Shown: piece by piece, positions 48,672 through 58,518 of the stretch | Position numbering within the stretch: position 1 is the stretch's first letter | How the letters are laid out: every line of letters begins with the position of its first letter | Notes under the pieces: generated by a model | What the model was told of the DNA's origin: nothing | What the model saw: only the letters and a program-made list of their open reading frames with translations | Databases searched by the model: none | Position numbers and translations under genes: made by a program | Source of the DNA: an uncultured Mucilaginibacter sp. | Lineage (GTDB): Bacteria > Bacteroidota > Bacteroidia > Sphingobacteriales > Sphingobacteriaceae | DNA length: 64,000 nucleotides | Assembly: GCA_903864275.1 (NCBI GenBank) | Contig: CAIPFE010000012.1 | Coordinates: forward strand, 44,332 to 108,331 | Direction of reading: 5' to 3'

Positions 48672-49534
48672 TATACGGTATCCACAAAAGTTTTTTCTAC
48701 CCTATTAAATACTATCGCACCAACAATAAGGATGGTGAACACCGCGCCGCATGCAATGCCCAATAAACTCCAGTTAAAACTGCCTTCACCTAAGAAGCCT
48801 TTTCTGAAACTCTCAATTATAACAGTAATTGGGTTGTATTTGATCAGCCAGCTATATTTAGGATATTTCGTCTGAACAGTTGATAATGGATATATTACCG
48901 TAGTGGTGTACATTAACAGCGGTACGCCAAAACTTACCACAAAACTTAAATCGCGGTATTTGGTGGTAACAGCAGATACCATCATACCTAAACCTAAACC
49001 CAAAGCGGCAATTAATACAATTAATAATGGGAAAAGTAACAGATAGAGATTAGGGTGGATGGGAAACCCCTTAACACCATAAATGGCCATCATTACCAGG
49101 AATAATAAGAATTGAACACCAAAACGAATTAAATTTGAAAGCACAATGCTCAAAGGCATGATGAGGCGGGGAAAATAAACTTTACCCAGCATTGCGGCGT
49201 TATCTTTAAATACAGTTGACGTCTTGATCAGGCAGTCTGAAAAGTAGTTCCAGATAATTGTGCCTGCCAAATAAAATACAGGTGCGGGAATTGACCCGGT
49301 GCTAATTTGGGCAATGTTGGCAAAAACAAAATTGTAGAGGAGGATGGTAACTAAAGGCTGTAAAAAAAACCACAACGGTCCTAAAATGGTTTGCTTGTAA
49401 AATGCGACAAAGTCGCGCCTTACTAGTAATATAAGGAGATCCCTGTAATGCCATACATCTTTTAGTTTTAAGTCGAATAAATTATTTTTTGGCGTGATTT
49501 CAATATCCCAGCTTTCCTGCTCTGATTTATTCAT
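48671..49534 (-). CDS. Polysaccharide ABC transporter permease (Wzm-like)
   Basis: LKDVWHYRDLLILLVRRDFVAFYKQTILGPLWFFLQPLVTILLYNFVFANIAQISTGSIPAPVFYLAGTIIWNYFSDCL. Confidence 0.93.
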   Translation of the reverse strand: MNKSEQESWDIEITPKNNLFDLKLKDVWHYRDLLILLVRRDFVAFYKQTILGPLWFFLQPLVTILLYNFVFANIAQISTGSIPAPVFYLAGTIIWNYFSDCLIKTSTVFKDNAAMLGKVYFPRLIMPLSIVLSNLIRFGVQFLLFLVMMAIYGVKGFPIHPNLYLLLFPLLIVLIAALGLGLGMMVSAVTTKYRDLSFVVSFGVPLLMYTTTVIYPLSTVQTKYPKYSWLIKYNPITVIIESFRKGFLGEGSFNWSLLGIACGAVFTILIVGAIVFNRVEKTFVDTV

Positions 49535-50648
49535 TATTAATTAGCTTCTCCAATTTATTCATGTAATCTATTGCGTTAAAATGCAGCAGGCATTGGTCCT
49601 GGAGATATTGTCTTTTACTTTCGGTCAAAGGGTTTTCTAAATATTCAATTATAACCCGTTCTAATTCGTCCACATCATCTGCATTAATAGCTGTTCCTAA
49701 TTGTCCGTTACAAATGGCGTCAACACTTCCGTCTGAATTACCGCAAACTACGGGCAATCCACAGGCTAATGCCTCGATAAATACTATTCCGAACCCTTCT
49801 TTTTTACTCGGTAAAACAAACAGGTCGGCCAGTAAAAAATAATCCGTCAGTTCGCTTTCTTCAATAAAATCTGTTAAAATAACTTGCTCATCTACTTTGT
49901 ATTTAGTTATTAACTTTTGAATACGTATCTCTTCCTTATGGTCATGATGCCCGGATAATACGTACCTGATTCCGGGGAACTTATCTTTTAATTTTCCTAT
50001 TACCTTTAGGACATGGTCGTGCCCTTTATATTGCTCAGAAGAGGCAAGGCGTGTCAATGTAAATATTATGGGCTCTTTACCGGTTAGGCGGTATCGCTTC
50101 AACAAGCGCCCTGGTTTTGTAAATCTGACGGGCAATTTCATAAAAGGATCGACAGCATTATTTAATACAGTGCATATGGCGGGGTCGGTTTGGTGCCGGC
50201 TTACCATTTGTTGCTTGGTGAAGTTGCTTACGCAAATAATTTTATCGCAACGATTTAGAAACAATTTTTTTAAAAAAGATAGCGGCCGCCAAACTTCAAT
50301 GCCGTGCGCAATAAGCCAGACTTTACATTTGGGATTTATCGATTTTATAAGTAAACCAATTATTGCAAGGTTAATGTGGCTTATGATGATTAGATCAGGC
50401 GTTTTGGCTTTAAGAATAGTTTTCAAAACAAAGCTTACCCTGTTTGTGCCAAAACCTCTGAAATTTTCCTCAGGGAGATATTGCGGCATTAAATCTTGAT
50501 TTGAATCATAAACTGACCAAAGTTTAAAATCCCATTCATTGCGCTTCGAGAGCAGGTATAGGGAATGGGCAAGGGTCCGGGTCATTTTCTGGATGCCCCC
50601 GGTAGTGCTAAAAGATTGCAATGAATAAAGTATTACTTTTTTAGTCAT
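49527..50648 (-). CDS. GT4-family glycosyltransferase
   Basis: MTKKVILYSLQSFSTTGGIQKMTRTLAHSLYLLSK...LFVLPSKKEGFGIVFIEALACGLPVVCGNSDGSVDAI; ATG at 50648 preferred over track start 50729. Confidence 0.92.
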   Translation of the reverse strand: MTKKVILYSLQSFSTTGGIQKMTRTLAHSLYLLSKRNEWDFKLWSVYDSNQDLMPQYLPEENFRGFGTNRVSFVLKTILKAKTPDLIIISHINLAIIGLLIKSINPKCKVWLIAHGIEVWRPLSFLKKLFLNRCDKIICVSNFTKQQMVSRHQTDPAICTVLNNAVDPFMKLPVRFTKPGRLLKRYRLTGKEPIIFTLTRLASSEQYKGHDHVLKVIGKLKDKFPGIRYVLSGHHDHKEEIRIQKLITKYKVDEQVILTDFIEESELTDYFLLADLFVLPSKKEGFGIVFIEALACGLPVVCGNSDGSVDAICNGQLGTAINADDVDELERVIIEYLENPLTESKRQYLQDQCLLHFNAIDYMNKLEKLINNE

Positions 50649-52431
50649 GTATTTGTATCTGGTACAGCGCGAAAGCTTTTGACCAATGCATTTGCCCGCT
50701 TTTAAACTTTTTGACTGCGTTTTTTGCAACTGTACCTTTATATAGGTTTATGTTGCTTATTTCGGTATGCTTGCTCATCCATTCCTGCAATGGAAATGTG
50801 AAGCCCATTTTTGGCCTGTTCCAGGTCGATTTAGGTAAAATTTCGTTAAAGCTATCAATTAATATTTTTTTTGGCTGATTTTTATTAAATCTTATTTCAG
50901 CAGATATATTTTCTACGAGTTGCTGAAAATCTTCATCTAAAAACGGTACCCTTACCTCCAGGCCATGGCTCATACTCATAACATCCGTGTCCCTTAGCAA
51001 TTGATTTTGCATAAACAAGTTAGTTTCAAACCATGCAGCATGCAATTCATTATAGGGGCCCAAGTCGGGAATAGAACTTTCACTAAACAAAATCTCATCA
51101 ACTTCGCTTATATCTGCATCAAGTATTTTGGCAATCTCTGAAGGGACAAACAGGCCACGCAGCAAAAGGTAATCAGCATAAGGGTGGTCATGCGTTAAAA
51201 ATGATACCTTTCTGTATTTGTCTTTGCTAAAATAATTTGCAGCGTTTAATAGCGAAGAAGGAATTTTCCGCAAATACTGCAGGTATTTGATCCTGTTGAA
51301 TGAAGGATAGCCTCCAAAAAGTTCATCGGCGCCAATGCCTGATAATACGGCTTTTAAACCATCCTCATGTGCATATTTGCTAATAAACCAGGTATTAATG
51401 CCGTCGGTCGTTGGCATATCCATTGCATCGATGATGTCCGGGAAAAATTTTGCAAAGTCCTGCTGCTGTACTAAGTGACTATGTTTTTCGCCGCTAATGC
51501 GGCTTAAAATGATATTCTGGTAAGCGCGCTCATCATAATTTTTTTCGTTAAAATAAATAGAAATTGTTTTAAGCTGCTGTTCCTTTTGCTGATTAGCCAA
51601 TAAGGATACTATACTTGAGTCGACGCCCCCGCTTAAGAAAACACCAATAGGGGCGTCTGCCATGAGCTGCCTGTTCACTGCCTTTTTTAAGTAATCCTGA
51701 AGATACTGTTTGGCTACTCCAGGGTCAGTGATGAGCGCCTGACCTGATGCTTTGATTTTGTACGAAGCAAGTTGGTGCGTGTCCGAATGATGGCTCCAGG
51801 ACAAATAATGGCCTTTTGCCAGGCTATATACATTCTTTAGGGTGGTAAAGGGTTCAGGAATATGTCCAAAAGCTAAAAACCTAACCGGCCATGTTTGATC
51901 CTGATCGTTAGCGATGCCGGCAATTTTAAGTGCTTTTGTTTCTGATGCAAAACTTAACGTGCCGTTTTCGATATGGTAGTAAAGTGGTTTTACACCGGCA
52001 GTATCGCGCACCAAATAAGTTACAGCGCTTTTGCTGTCGTATAATGCGAAGGCAAACATCCCGCGAAATTTTGAAAATGCGTCCGTTCCCCAATGCGAAT
52101 AAGCATTCAAAATAACTTCGGTATCGGTATTGGAACGAAATTTAGCCCCCGCTTTTAATAGCTGTTGCTTTAATTCCCTGTAGTTGTAAATTTCGCCGTT
52201 AAATGTGATCCAGGCTTTTTGCTCAATATCTGCCATTGGTTGATGGCCGTTGCTGCTGAGGTCGATAATTGATAGCCTTCGATTACCAAATGCCAGGCCA
52301 GCTTTTTGATCAACAAAGACACCCTCATCGTCGGGGCCACCATGTTTCAAGGCATGGCACATTATACCAACCCTGTTGCTAATTTCACCTGGTGGTAACC
52401 TATTTGATATTATTCCAGCTATTCTGCACAT
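50641..52431 (-). CDS. asnB: Asparagine synthase (glutamine-hydrolysing)
   Basis: MCRIAGIISNRLPPGEISNRVGIMCHALKHGGPDDEGVF; ADAPIGVFLSGGVDSSIVSLLA; LSGIGADELFGGYPSF. Confidence 0.94.
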   Translation of the reverse strand: MCRIAGIISNRLPPGEISNRVGIMCHALKHGGPDDEGVFVDQKAGLAFGNRRLSIIDLSSNGHQPMADIEQKAWITFNGEIYNYRELKQQLLKAGAKFRSNTDTEVILNAYSHWGTDAFSKFRGMFAFALYDSKSAVTYLVRDTAGVKPLYYHIENGTLSFASETKALKIAGIANDQDQTWPVRFLAFGHIPEPFTTLKNVYSLAKGHYLSWSHHSDTHQLASYKIKASGQALITDPGVAKQYLQDYLKKAVNRQLMADAPIGVFLSGGVDSSIVSLLANQQKEQQLKTISIYFNEKNYDERAYQNIILSRISGEKHSHLVQQQDFAKFFPDIIDAMDMPTTDGINTWFISKYAHEDGLKAVLSGIGADELFGGYPSFNRIKYLQYLRKIPSSLLNAANYFSKDKYRKVSFLTHDHPYADYLLLRGLFVPSEIAKILDADISEVDEILFSESSIPDLGPYNELHAAWFETNLFMQNQLLRDTDVMSMSHGLEVRVPFLDEDFQQLVENISAEIRFNKNQPKKILIDSFNEILPKSTWNRPKMGFTFPLQEWMSKHTEISNINLYKGTVAKNAVKKFKSGQMHWSKAFALYQIQIHD

Positions 52432-52461
52432 GTCTGTTCTATATTCACAGCTTCGCCCCGT

Positions 52462-52486
52462 AAGTCACATTAATTTAATGTAACTT
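52462..52486. promoter_or_regulatory. 25-bp near-perfect palindrome between the antiterminator gene and asnB
   Basis: AAGTCACATTAATTTAATGTAACTT. Confidence 0.5.
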
Positions 52487-52587
52487 ATTTATTATTAAGA
52501 TATTAACTTTATACTTTAATTGAAATATAACAGCCTTAAATTAAAGTAAAAAATGCCATTTGGTATATAAAACTATAATATAAAATA

Positions 52588-53103
52588 CTAAAATCTGTCG
52601 ATCAATGAAGCTGCGATATATATAATTATTGAATATCCCAGGTTTTCGAGCCTTAACGCAAGTTGTTTTTGGGAACGATAAGATATGATCTCGCCCATAA
52701 GGCCTTTTAGTGGCCCCGCTTTAATCATAACCTTTTCTCCGGGCTGCAAGTCTTCTTCAGTGATTTCCAATTCAAATGGACTGGCCATCACCAGTTTCAG
52801 GCTATCAATTTGACGCTGCGGCATCGACGCAATTTTGCCTGAGAAATATATAAAACGCGACACTCCTTTTGTCATCAATACCTCTGTTTGCTGATGTTCT
52901 TTAATATGAACAAATAGGTATGATTTAATAAAAGGTTCCTCCACCCATTTCTTTCTGTCACTCCATTGCTTAAGTTGCCTGTGCAGGGGTAAATAGGTTT
53001 CAAGCCCTTTGTTAATTAATGCCTGGCAGGCTTTTTTTTCTGTACGTGGATGTGTATAAACAGGATACCATTTGCTGATGTCAGTATTTGATCTTGGAAC
53101 CAT
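52588..53103 (-). CDS. UpxY/NusG-N family transcription antiterminator
   Basis: KWYPVYTHPRTEKKACQALINKGLETYLPLHRQLKQWSDRKKWVEEPFIKSYLFVHI...LQPGEKVMIKAGPLKGLMGEI (KOW). Confidence 0.9.
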   Translation of the reverse strand: MVPRSNTDISKWYPVYTHPRTEKKACQALINKGLETYLPLHRQLKQWSDRKKWVEEPFIKSYLFVHIKEHQQTEVLMTKGVSRFIYFSGKIASMPQRQIDSLKLVMASPFELEITEEDLQPGEKVMIKAGPLKGLMGEIISYRSQKQLALRLENLGYSIIIYIAASLIDRF

Positions 53104-53120
53104 AGTTTACCTGCAAGAAA

Positions 53121-55556
53121 TTATTTTTTGAACAACCGCCGAATATCCCACCATTTTTTTTCTTTTTCATCAATATAATAACCAGAACTCGCATATCCGC
53201 TATAATCCGAGTAATAGTAATAACGGCTCCCATAATTTTCTCCTGTAAACTTAGTCGTATAATATCTGGAGTGTAACAGGTCTTCAGCAAAAGCGTTCAG
53301 TACTATTGCAGTATTATCCAAATGATATTCCAGGGCAATACGCTGCGGAATTGTAGCAGCATAGAATTTTGACTTTCCCGAGCGTATTACAAAAAGGTTA
53401 ATATCGCTGATTCTTAACAAGGGTATAGCATCCGAAACCAACCCTATCGGCGCCGTATCAATCATAATAATATCATAACTCAATTTAAGTTGTTCTATTA
53501 ACGTTGTCATCCTTGCTGTGTATAATAGTTCAGACGGATTAGGGGGAACCGGCCCCGAGATTATAAAATCGAGATTTTTTTGATTGGAATGATTAATTAT
53601 ATCACTTGCTTCGCATTGGTGAGCCAGGTAATTACTTAAACCAATGTCATTTGACACCTGGAAGGTTTTATGCAATTTTGAACGCCGGAGGTCAGCAGCG
53701 ATCAATATTACCCGCTTATCAATAAGCGATAGGGTACTTGTTAAGTTAACGGCTACAAATGATTTTCCCTCTCCCGCTACTTCCGACGTAATACAAATGA
53801 TCTTACTCTTTTTCTCTGAGGCAAGGAAATTTAAATTTGTACGAACCGAACGTACCGATTCGGCAAAGATAGATTTAGGCTTTCGGATCGCTAATATTTG
53901 CGAGCTGTATTCGTCAATTTCTTCCGGAAATTTTCGTATTACCCCAATAATAGGGATGGTAGTAAGGCTTTCGATGGTTTCTTTATCGTATATATAAGGG
54001 TTTAACACCCTGATGAGGATAATTAACCCCAAACCGATGGCTAGTCCCAAAATTATCGCCGAGCGATGAATACTTTGCACGTCGGGAGACACCGGATTGC
54101 TATTAGCATGAGCGACGTCAATAATTGTTGCACCGGGTAATATCCCGGCGCTGCTGATCTGCGCATCTAATTTTTTTTCTGATAAAAAGGAATAAACTTT
54201 GTCATTGATCTCAAAATCACGCTTTAAGCTGACCATATCGCGTTGGTCGGCCGGCATCTCTGCTATTTGCTGGTTTACAGGGGTGAGTTGCTGGTCTAAA
54301 AACTTTAGTTTGTTATCAATTAGTAATATAGCCGAATTAATACTGGTTAAAGCATTATTTTTAATTAATAATATTTGTCGGTCTATATCCTGTATAGGTT
54401 GAGAATTACTATTATAAGTTTTTAGGAGGGAATTTTTTTCGACGAGTAAAGAGTTAAGGCTCGTAACGTAATCACCTAATTGAAGATCCGTCGTGCCCCC
54501 GATGTTAAAACTAAGGTTAACATTATCTTTACCACTGATTATTTCCTGTTTCAACTGGTCAATTGCAAGAAGCTGTATCTTTAGTAAGGAGCGCTGTGTC
54601 TCGATTTCCTTTGCCTTAGTAACCGCTTGGTCTGAGGCAGCGCTTACATCCATCAATTTTTTATTTTTCTGATACTGCGCTATTGAGTTTTCCGATCCTT
54701 TAACTTCGCCAGCAAGGATATCTAATTGCGTGTCAATAAAATCGATCATATGCGAAGCCGACAGCGTTCTTTGGTTGCGATCATAGTTCAGGTATTCTTT
54801 CATGACCGCATTTAACACATCAGCCGCAAATTGGGGGTTTGAATCAAATTCCTGTAATGATATAATATTTGAATTTTTGGCAGTTTCGCTGGTATGAAGG
54901 CCGCCCTTTACCCTCGGTACAAAATCCTCGGCCGAATTAAGTTTAAACAAATAGGCTACCGTTTTCGGCAAATCTCCGGGATATTTTACGCTGAACGAAG
55001 TTGGGCCAATAGTAAATGGTATACCGTACCTGTAGTTATTTTGAATGTCTTTCCCTGCAGCATTATAGCTAATACTAAAAGTGCTTTTATCGATTGGTTT
55101 AAAAGTGACCAGGTCACGAAAAAAATTTAAACTATCAAATTTAACAAGCTGGATATCAAGCGGCTTACGGGGGTATATTTCATTGGTCCTGTTTACAACA
55201 CGACCCACGATATAAAAACTTATCCTGTAATCAAGATGCCTTATAGCATTAAGCAAAAGCGGTGTGCTTTGCAACACTATTGTTTCGCTTTGTACCCGCG
55301 ACGCGTTCGCCTGGTTGGTAGCGGCCGTTGTTAGTCCACTTAAATCCGGTATTTCAGATTTCTTTTCCTCAAACTTCATGGTGCCTGATGTGGCATAGGT
55401 TTTTGGGGTATACCACAAATAAACATTGGCAATGATCATGCAAACAGTAAGTGATCCTGCTACCCAATACCAACGGCTCAATAGTATTTTGGCGATCTTG
55501 AAATAATCAATTTCCTGGATTGGCAGTTTATGCGGTATCTTTTCGGTTTCTTCCAT
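53121..55556 (-). CDS. Polysaccharide co-polymerase with C-terminal tyrosine autokinase (Wzc-like)
   Basis: Wzz domain; IICITSEVAGEGKSFVAVNLTSTLSLIDKRVILIAADLRRSKL; Tyr-rich tail YGSRYYYYSDYSGYASSGYY. Confidence 0.93.
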   Translation of the reverse strand: MEETEKIPHKLPIQEIDYFKIAKILLSRWYWVAGSLTVCMIIANVYLWYTPKTYATSGTMKFEEKKSEIPDLSGLTTAATNQANASRVQSETIVLQSTPLLLNAIRHLDYRISFYIVGRVVNRTNEIYPRKPLDIQLVKFDSLNFFRDLVTFKPIDKSTFSISYNAAGKDIQNNYRYGIPFTIGPTSFSVKYPGDLPKTVAYLFKLNSAEDFVPRVKGGLHTSETAKNSNIISLQEFDSNPQFAADVLNAVMKEYLNYDRNQRTLSASHMIDFIDTQLDILAGEVKGSENSIAQYQKNKKLMDVSAASDQAVTKAKEIETQRSLLKIQLLAIDQLKQEIISGKDNVNLSFNIGGTTDLQLGDYVTSLNSLLVEKNSLLKTYNSNSQPIQDIDRQILLIKNNALTSINSAILLIDNKLKFLDQQLTPVNQQIAEMPADQRDMVSLKRDFEINDKVYSFLSEKKLDAQISSAGILPGATIIDVAHANSNPVSPDVQSIHRSAIILGLAIGLGLIILIRVLNPYIYDKETIESLTTIPIIGVIRKFPEEIDEYSSQILAIRKPKSIFAESVRSVRTNLNFLASEKKSKIICITSEVAGEGKSFVAVNLTSTLSLIDKRVILIAADLRRSKLHKTFQVSNDIGLSNYLAHQCEASDIINHSNQKNLDFIISGPVPPNPSELLYTARMTTLIEQLKLSYDIIMIDTAPIGLVSDAIPLLRISDINLFVIRSGKSKFYAATIPQRIALEYHLDNTAIVLNAFAEDLLHSRYYTTKFTGENYGSRYYYYSDYSGYASSGYYIDEKEKKWWDIRRLFKK

Positions 55557-56342
55557 TTATCTATGGATTAGCGTGTAAAGAATTAGCACTGTATTAAATA
55601 AAATCAAAACCGGTTGGAATAAAGTCGAAAAGTTTTGCAAATTATCCCCGCGTGCAGCGCGTTTGCTTTGGGCAACATAAATTATGTCGCCGCTTTGAAG
55701 TATTGTGCTTGGATCATTTATTGACCGGATATTATTAAGATCAATTTCGATTACCTTCGGGTTTTTCTCGGTTCCCCTTATAATTTTAACATTTTTTTCG
55801 TTTGCCTTGTCGGTAAGGCCCCCTGCTTCGCCAATGAGTTCGACCAGGGTTATTTTATCTTTCGTCAATAAATAGTTTCCCTGGCTCCTTATCTCGCCAA
55901 GAATTGTTACTTTCAGGTTAACTATCTTTAGATCAATAATTGGATCTTTGAGCAAACTTTTATGATAAAGGTCTTCAATCAGCTTTTGAGCTTCAACCCG
56001 AGTGAGCCCGGCAACCGGTATTCGGCCGAGGGCAGGCAAAGCAACTGTTCCGTCCTCTTCTACCTGGAAAGTTTGTCCTTGCGCGGCATTCCCACCGGTG
56101 GTATTAGCATTGAGCGGGGCGTCATTTGCAATATATTTGATATCCTGCAGGTTCCTGATCTGTAAGAGGTCCTGGGATTTTATATGATATTCACTAAGTG
56201 TAAGCGGGCTTTTTTGCGACAGCGTATCTGAGATTGAATTTTTTTCCTGAAAAAGAGCCTGGTACTGCTTATCAGAGCATGATGTACAAATAAGAATTGC
56301 CCCTAAGATCAGGGATGAAAGTATTAATTGACGCATATACAC
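55557..56342 (-). CDS. Polysaccharide export outer-membrane lipoprotein (Wza-like, SLBB)
   Basis: Lipobox CTSC; YHIKSQDLLQIRNLQDI; VEEDGTVALPALGRIPVAGLTRVEAQKLIEDLYHKSLLKDPIIDLKIVNLKVTILGEIRSQGNYLL. Confidence 0.93.
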   Translation of the reverse strand: MYMRQLILSSLILGAILICTSCSDKQYQALFQEKNSISDTLSQKSPLTLSEYHIKSQDLLQIRNLQDIKYIANDAPLNANTTGGNAAQGQTFQVEEDGTVALPALGRIPVAGLTRVEAQKLIEDLYHKSLLKDPIIDLKIVNLKVTILGEIRSQGNYLLTKDKITLVELIGEAGGLTDKANEKNVKIIRGTEKNPKVIEIDLNNIRSINDPSTILQSGDIIYVAQSKRAARGDNLQNFSTLFQPVLILFNTVLILYTLIHR

Positions 56343-56430
56343 ATCAGTTCTGGTGCTGTTTATTTAAATTAGGTAACGATGTCAAATTTACATAATTTTA
56401 CGAGTATAAACAGTTTATTGTTTCTTTAGC

Positions 56431-57180
56431 GTGCAGGATTTAAAAATTTCTTTGATAACTGTCTGCTTCAATGCCGAAAACACTATTAATCAATGTATTC
56501 AATCAGTTTTTCGTCAGAACTATAAAAATATTGAATATATAATTGTCGACGGTGGGTCAACCGATAATACCAGCCATATTATTAGTCAATACAAGGATAA
56601 GATAAATATTTTTTTATCAGAACCGGATGCAGGTATTTATGACGCCATGAATAAAGGTATTAAATTGGCTGACGGGGATATTATTGGAATGCTTAATGCG
56701 GATGACGCCTTTGCTGATGATAATATTTTAAGCATAGTAGCCGAGGCCTTTAAGCAAAGCGATGCCCGAATTATATATGGCGATCTTGATTATGTAAACT
56801 CACAAGGCCATATTGTCCGCAAATGGCGCTCGGGGCAATATTCACACGGTATCTTCAACTGGGGATGGATGCCCCCGCACCCCACTTTTTACTGTAATAG
56901 GGAATTATTTCATCAATTTGGCTTTTATAGTCTCGAATATGGAACCGCTGCAGATTATGAATTGATGCTAAGATTTATGCACCACAACAGGATTAAAGCC
57001 TTTTACATAAAAAAAGTTTTAATTGGTATGAAAATTGGAGGAATTAGTAACAAAAGTTTTGGTAATCGCGTAAAAGGATTATTCTTTGATTTTAAGGCAA
57101 TGCGTAACAATGGTATTTTACTTCCGGTAGTAACATTAATATGTAAGCCTTTACGAAAGATTAATCAATATTTTAAATGA
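56431..57180 (+). CDS. GT2-family glycosyltransferase
   Basis: DLKISLITVCFNAENTINQCIQSVFRQNYKNIEYIIVDGGSTDNTSHII...GTAADYELMLRFMHHN; GTG start. Confidence 0.93.
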   Translation: MQDLKISLITVCFNAENTINQCIQSVFRQNYKNIEYIIVDGGSTDNTSHIISQYKDKINIFLSEPDAGIYDAMNKGIKLADGDIIGMLNADDAFADDNILSIVAEAFKQSDARIIYGDLDYVNSQGHIVRKWRSGQYSHGIFNWGWMPPHPTFYCNRELFHQFGFYSLEYGTAADYELMLRFMHHNRIKAFYIKKVLIGMKIGGISNKSFGNRVKGLFFDFKAMRNNGILLPVVTLICKPLRKINQYFK

Positions 57181-57296
57181 TCCCAGAATGTTGAAATGTT
57201 AGTAAGAATTGACACTCAGAATTAACAAATGTTGGTTATTTGCGATGTTCAATAATTATTAATACGTTTACTATACCTAATACTAATTTAAATTAA

Positions 57297-58400
57297 ATGA
57301 TGGATTTTGTACATAACTATACAATTATATATTACCTGTTTATAGTAGTATTTTCTATCCTTATTACAGCATTTGCAATCCCGTCAATTTTACATGTTGC
57401 CCGCTTCCGCCATTTATATGATGATCTGGGCCATTTCAGAAAAATGCATGACCATGGGATTCCCCGTCTGGGAGGCGTAGCCATTTTTGTAGGCTTCACA
57501 ATTACTTCCTTACTATTTTGTATGACGGATAAGTCATTACCCATAAATTATTTGCTTACAGGCTGTATAATGATGTTTGCAATGGGATTAAAAGATGATC
57601 TTTCGGGGGTAAATTCAAGCACAAAATTTATCATACAACTCATCGTTTGTGCGATCCTGGTTATGCTGGGAAATATACGCCTTACCAGCATGTATGGGGT
57701 GTTTGGCATATACGATCTATCATATATTCCAAGCGTGGGTTTATCGATCTTAATAATTTTGATGATTGTTAACGCTTTCAATTTAATTGATGGAGTTGAC
57801 GGCCTGGCAGCTACAACAGGGCTGGTTGCTAACAGCGTTTTTGGGGCTTTATTCATCTACATCCATCAATACGAACTGGCGGCGGTTTCCTTCGCAATGG
57901 CGGGAGCAATAATCGGTTTCCTCCGGTTTAACTTAACACCGGCAAAAATATTTATGGGCGATACAGGCTCATTATTAATCGGGTTAATTTCGGCTGTTAT
58001 GGCTTTAAAGTTCGTAGAGACCGGCAGGATTGTGGATGCAACGTTACCCCGCATTTATTGCGTACCAGCGCTAACATTTGCAATTTTGATAGGCCCCATA
58101 TTTGATACCGCAAGGGTTTTTATTGTGCGGATTACAAACGGCGGTTCACCATTTGTGGCCGATCGTAACCATATCCATCACCGCATGTTAAAACTTGGTT
58201 TTAATCATCTGCAAACCACTATTATATTAACGAGCATTAATGTCGCTTCCATCGCGATGGTGCTTTTGTTTAGAAATTATGGCAACTCGTTGTTAATCAT
58301 TCTGATTATCAGTGTGTCCCTTGTCTTTAACTGGCTGATAACATTTTTTATTCGTTCAAAAGAACGCGAAAGTTTGGCCATCCGTAATTTATTTGTTTAA
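57297..58400 (+). CDS. WecA/MraY-family undecaprenyl-phosphate sugar-1-phosphate transferase
   Basis: HDHGIPRLGGVAIFVGFTITS; NAFNLIDGVDGLAATTGLV; AKIFMGDTGSLLIG; DRNHIHHRMLKLG. Confidence 0.94.
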   Translation: MMDFVHNYTIIYYLFIVVFSILITAFAIPSILHVARFRHLYDDLGHFRKMHDHGIPRLGGVAIFVGFTITSLLFCMTDKSLPINYLLTGCIMMFAMGLKDDLSGVNSSTKFIIQLIVCAILVMLGNIRLTSMYGVFGIYDLSYIPSVGLSILIILMIVNAFNLIDGVDGLAATTGLVANSVFGALFIYIHQYELAAVSFAMAGAIIGFLRFNLTPAKIFMGDTGSLLIGLISAVMALKFVETGRIVDATLPRIYCVPALTFAILIGPIFDTARVFIVRITNGGSPFVADRNHIHHRMLKLGFNHLQTTIILTSINVASIAMVLLFRNYGNSLLIILIISVSLVFNWLITFFIRSKERESLAIRNLFV

Positions 58401-58494
58401 GATATTCCTTCAATTTCCCCTTAACGATTTTTCATTTGCATGTAAACACTGCTTATTGATATCTCGTTGCTTATACCCACCATATTAATTTTAT

Positions 58495-58503
58495 TAGATT
58501 TGC
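58495..58503 (+). promoter_or_regulatory. Candidate Bacteroidota -7 promoter box upstream of gap
   Basis: TAGATTTGC = TAnnTTTG(C) 16 nt before the start codon; -33 element not clear. Confidence 0.4.
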
Positions 58504-58518
58504 AGCTTTAAACATGCT

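Noticed and set aside
53121-55556. Altered Walker A' motif (ILIAADLRR) as a sign of a dead tyrosine kinase
   Set aside because: Substitution of the first Asp is, as far as I recall, common in Bacteroidota homologs, and the Tyr-rich tail is intact; not strong evidence of inactivity.
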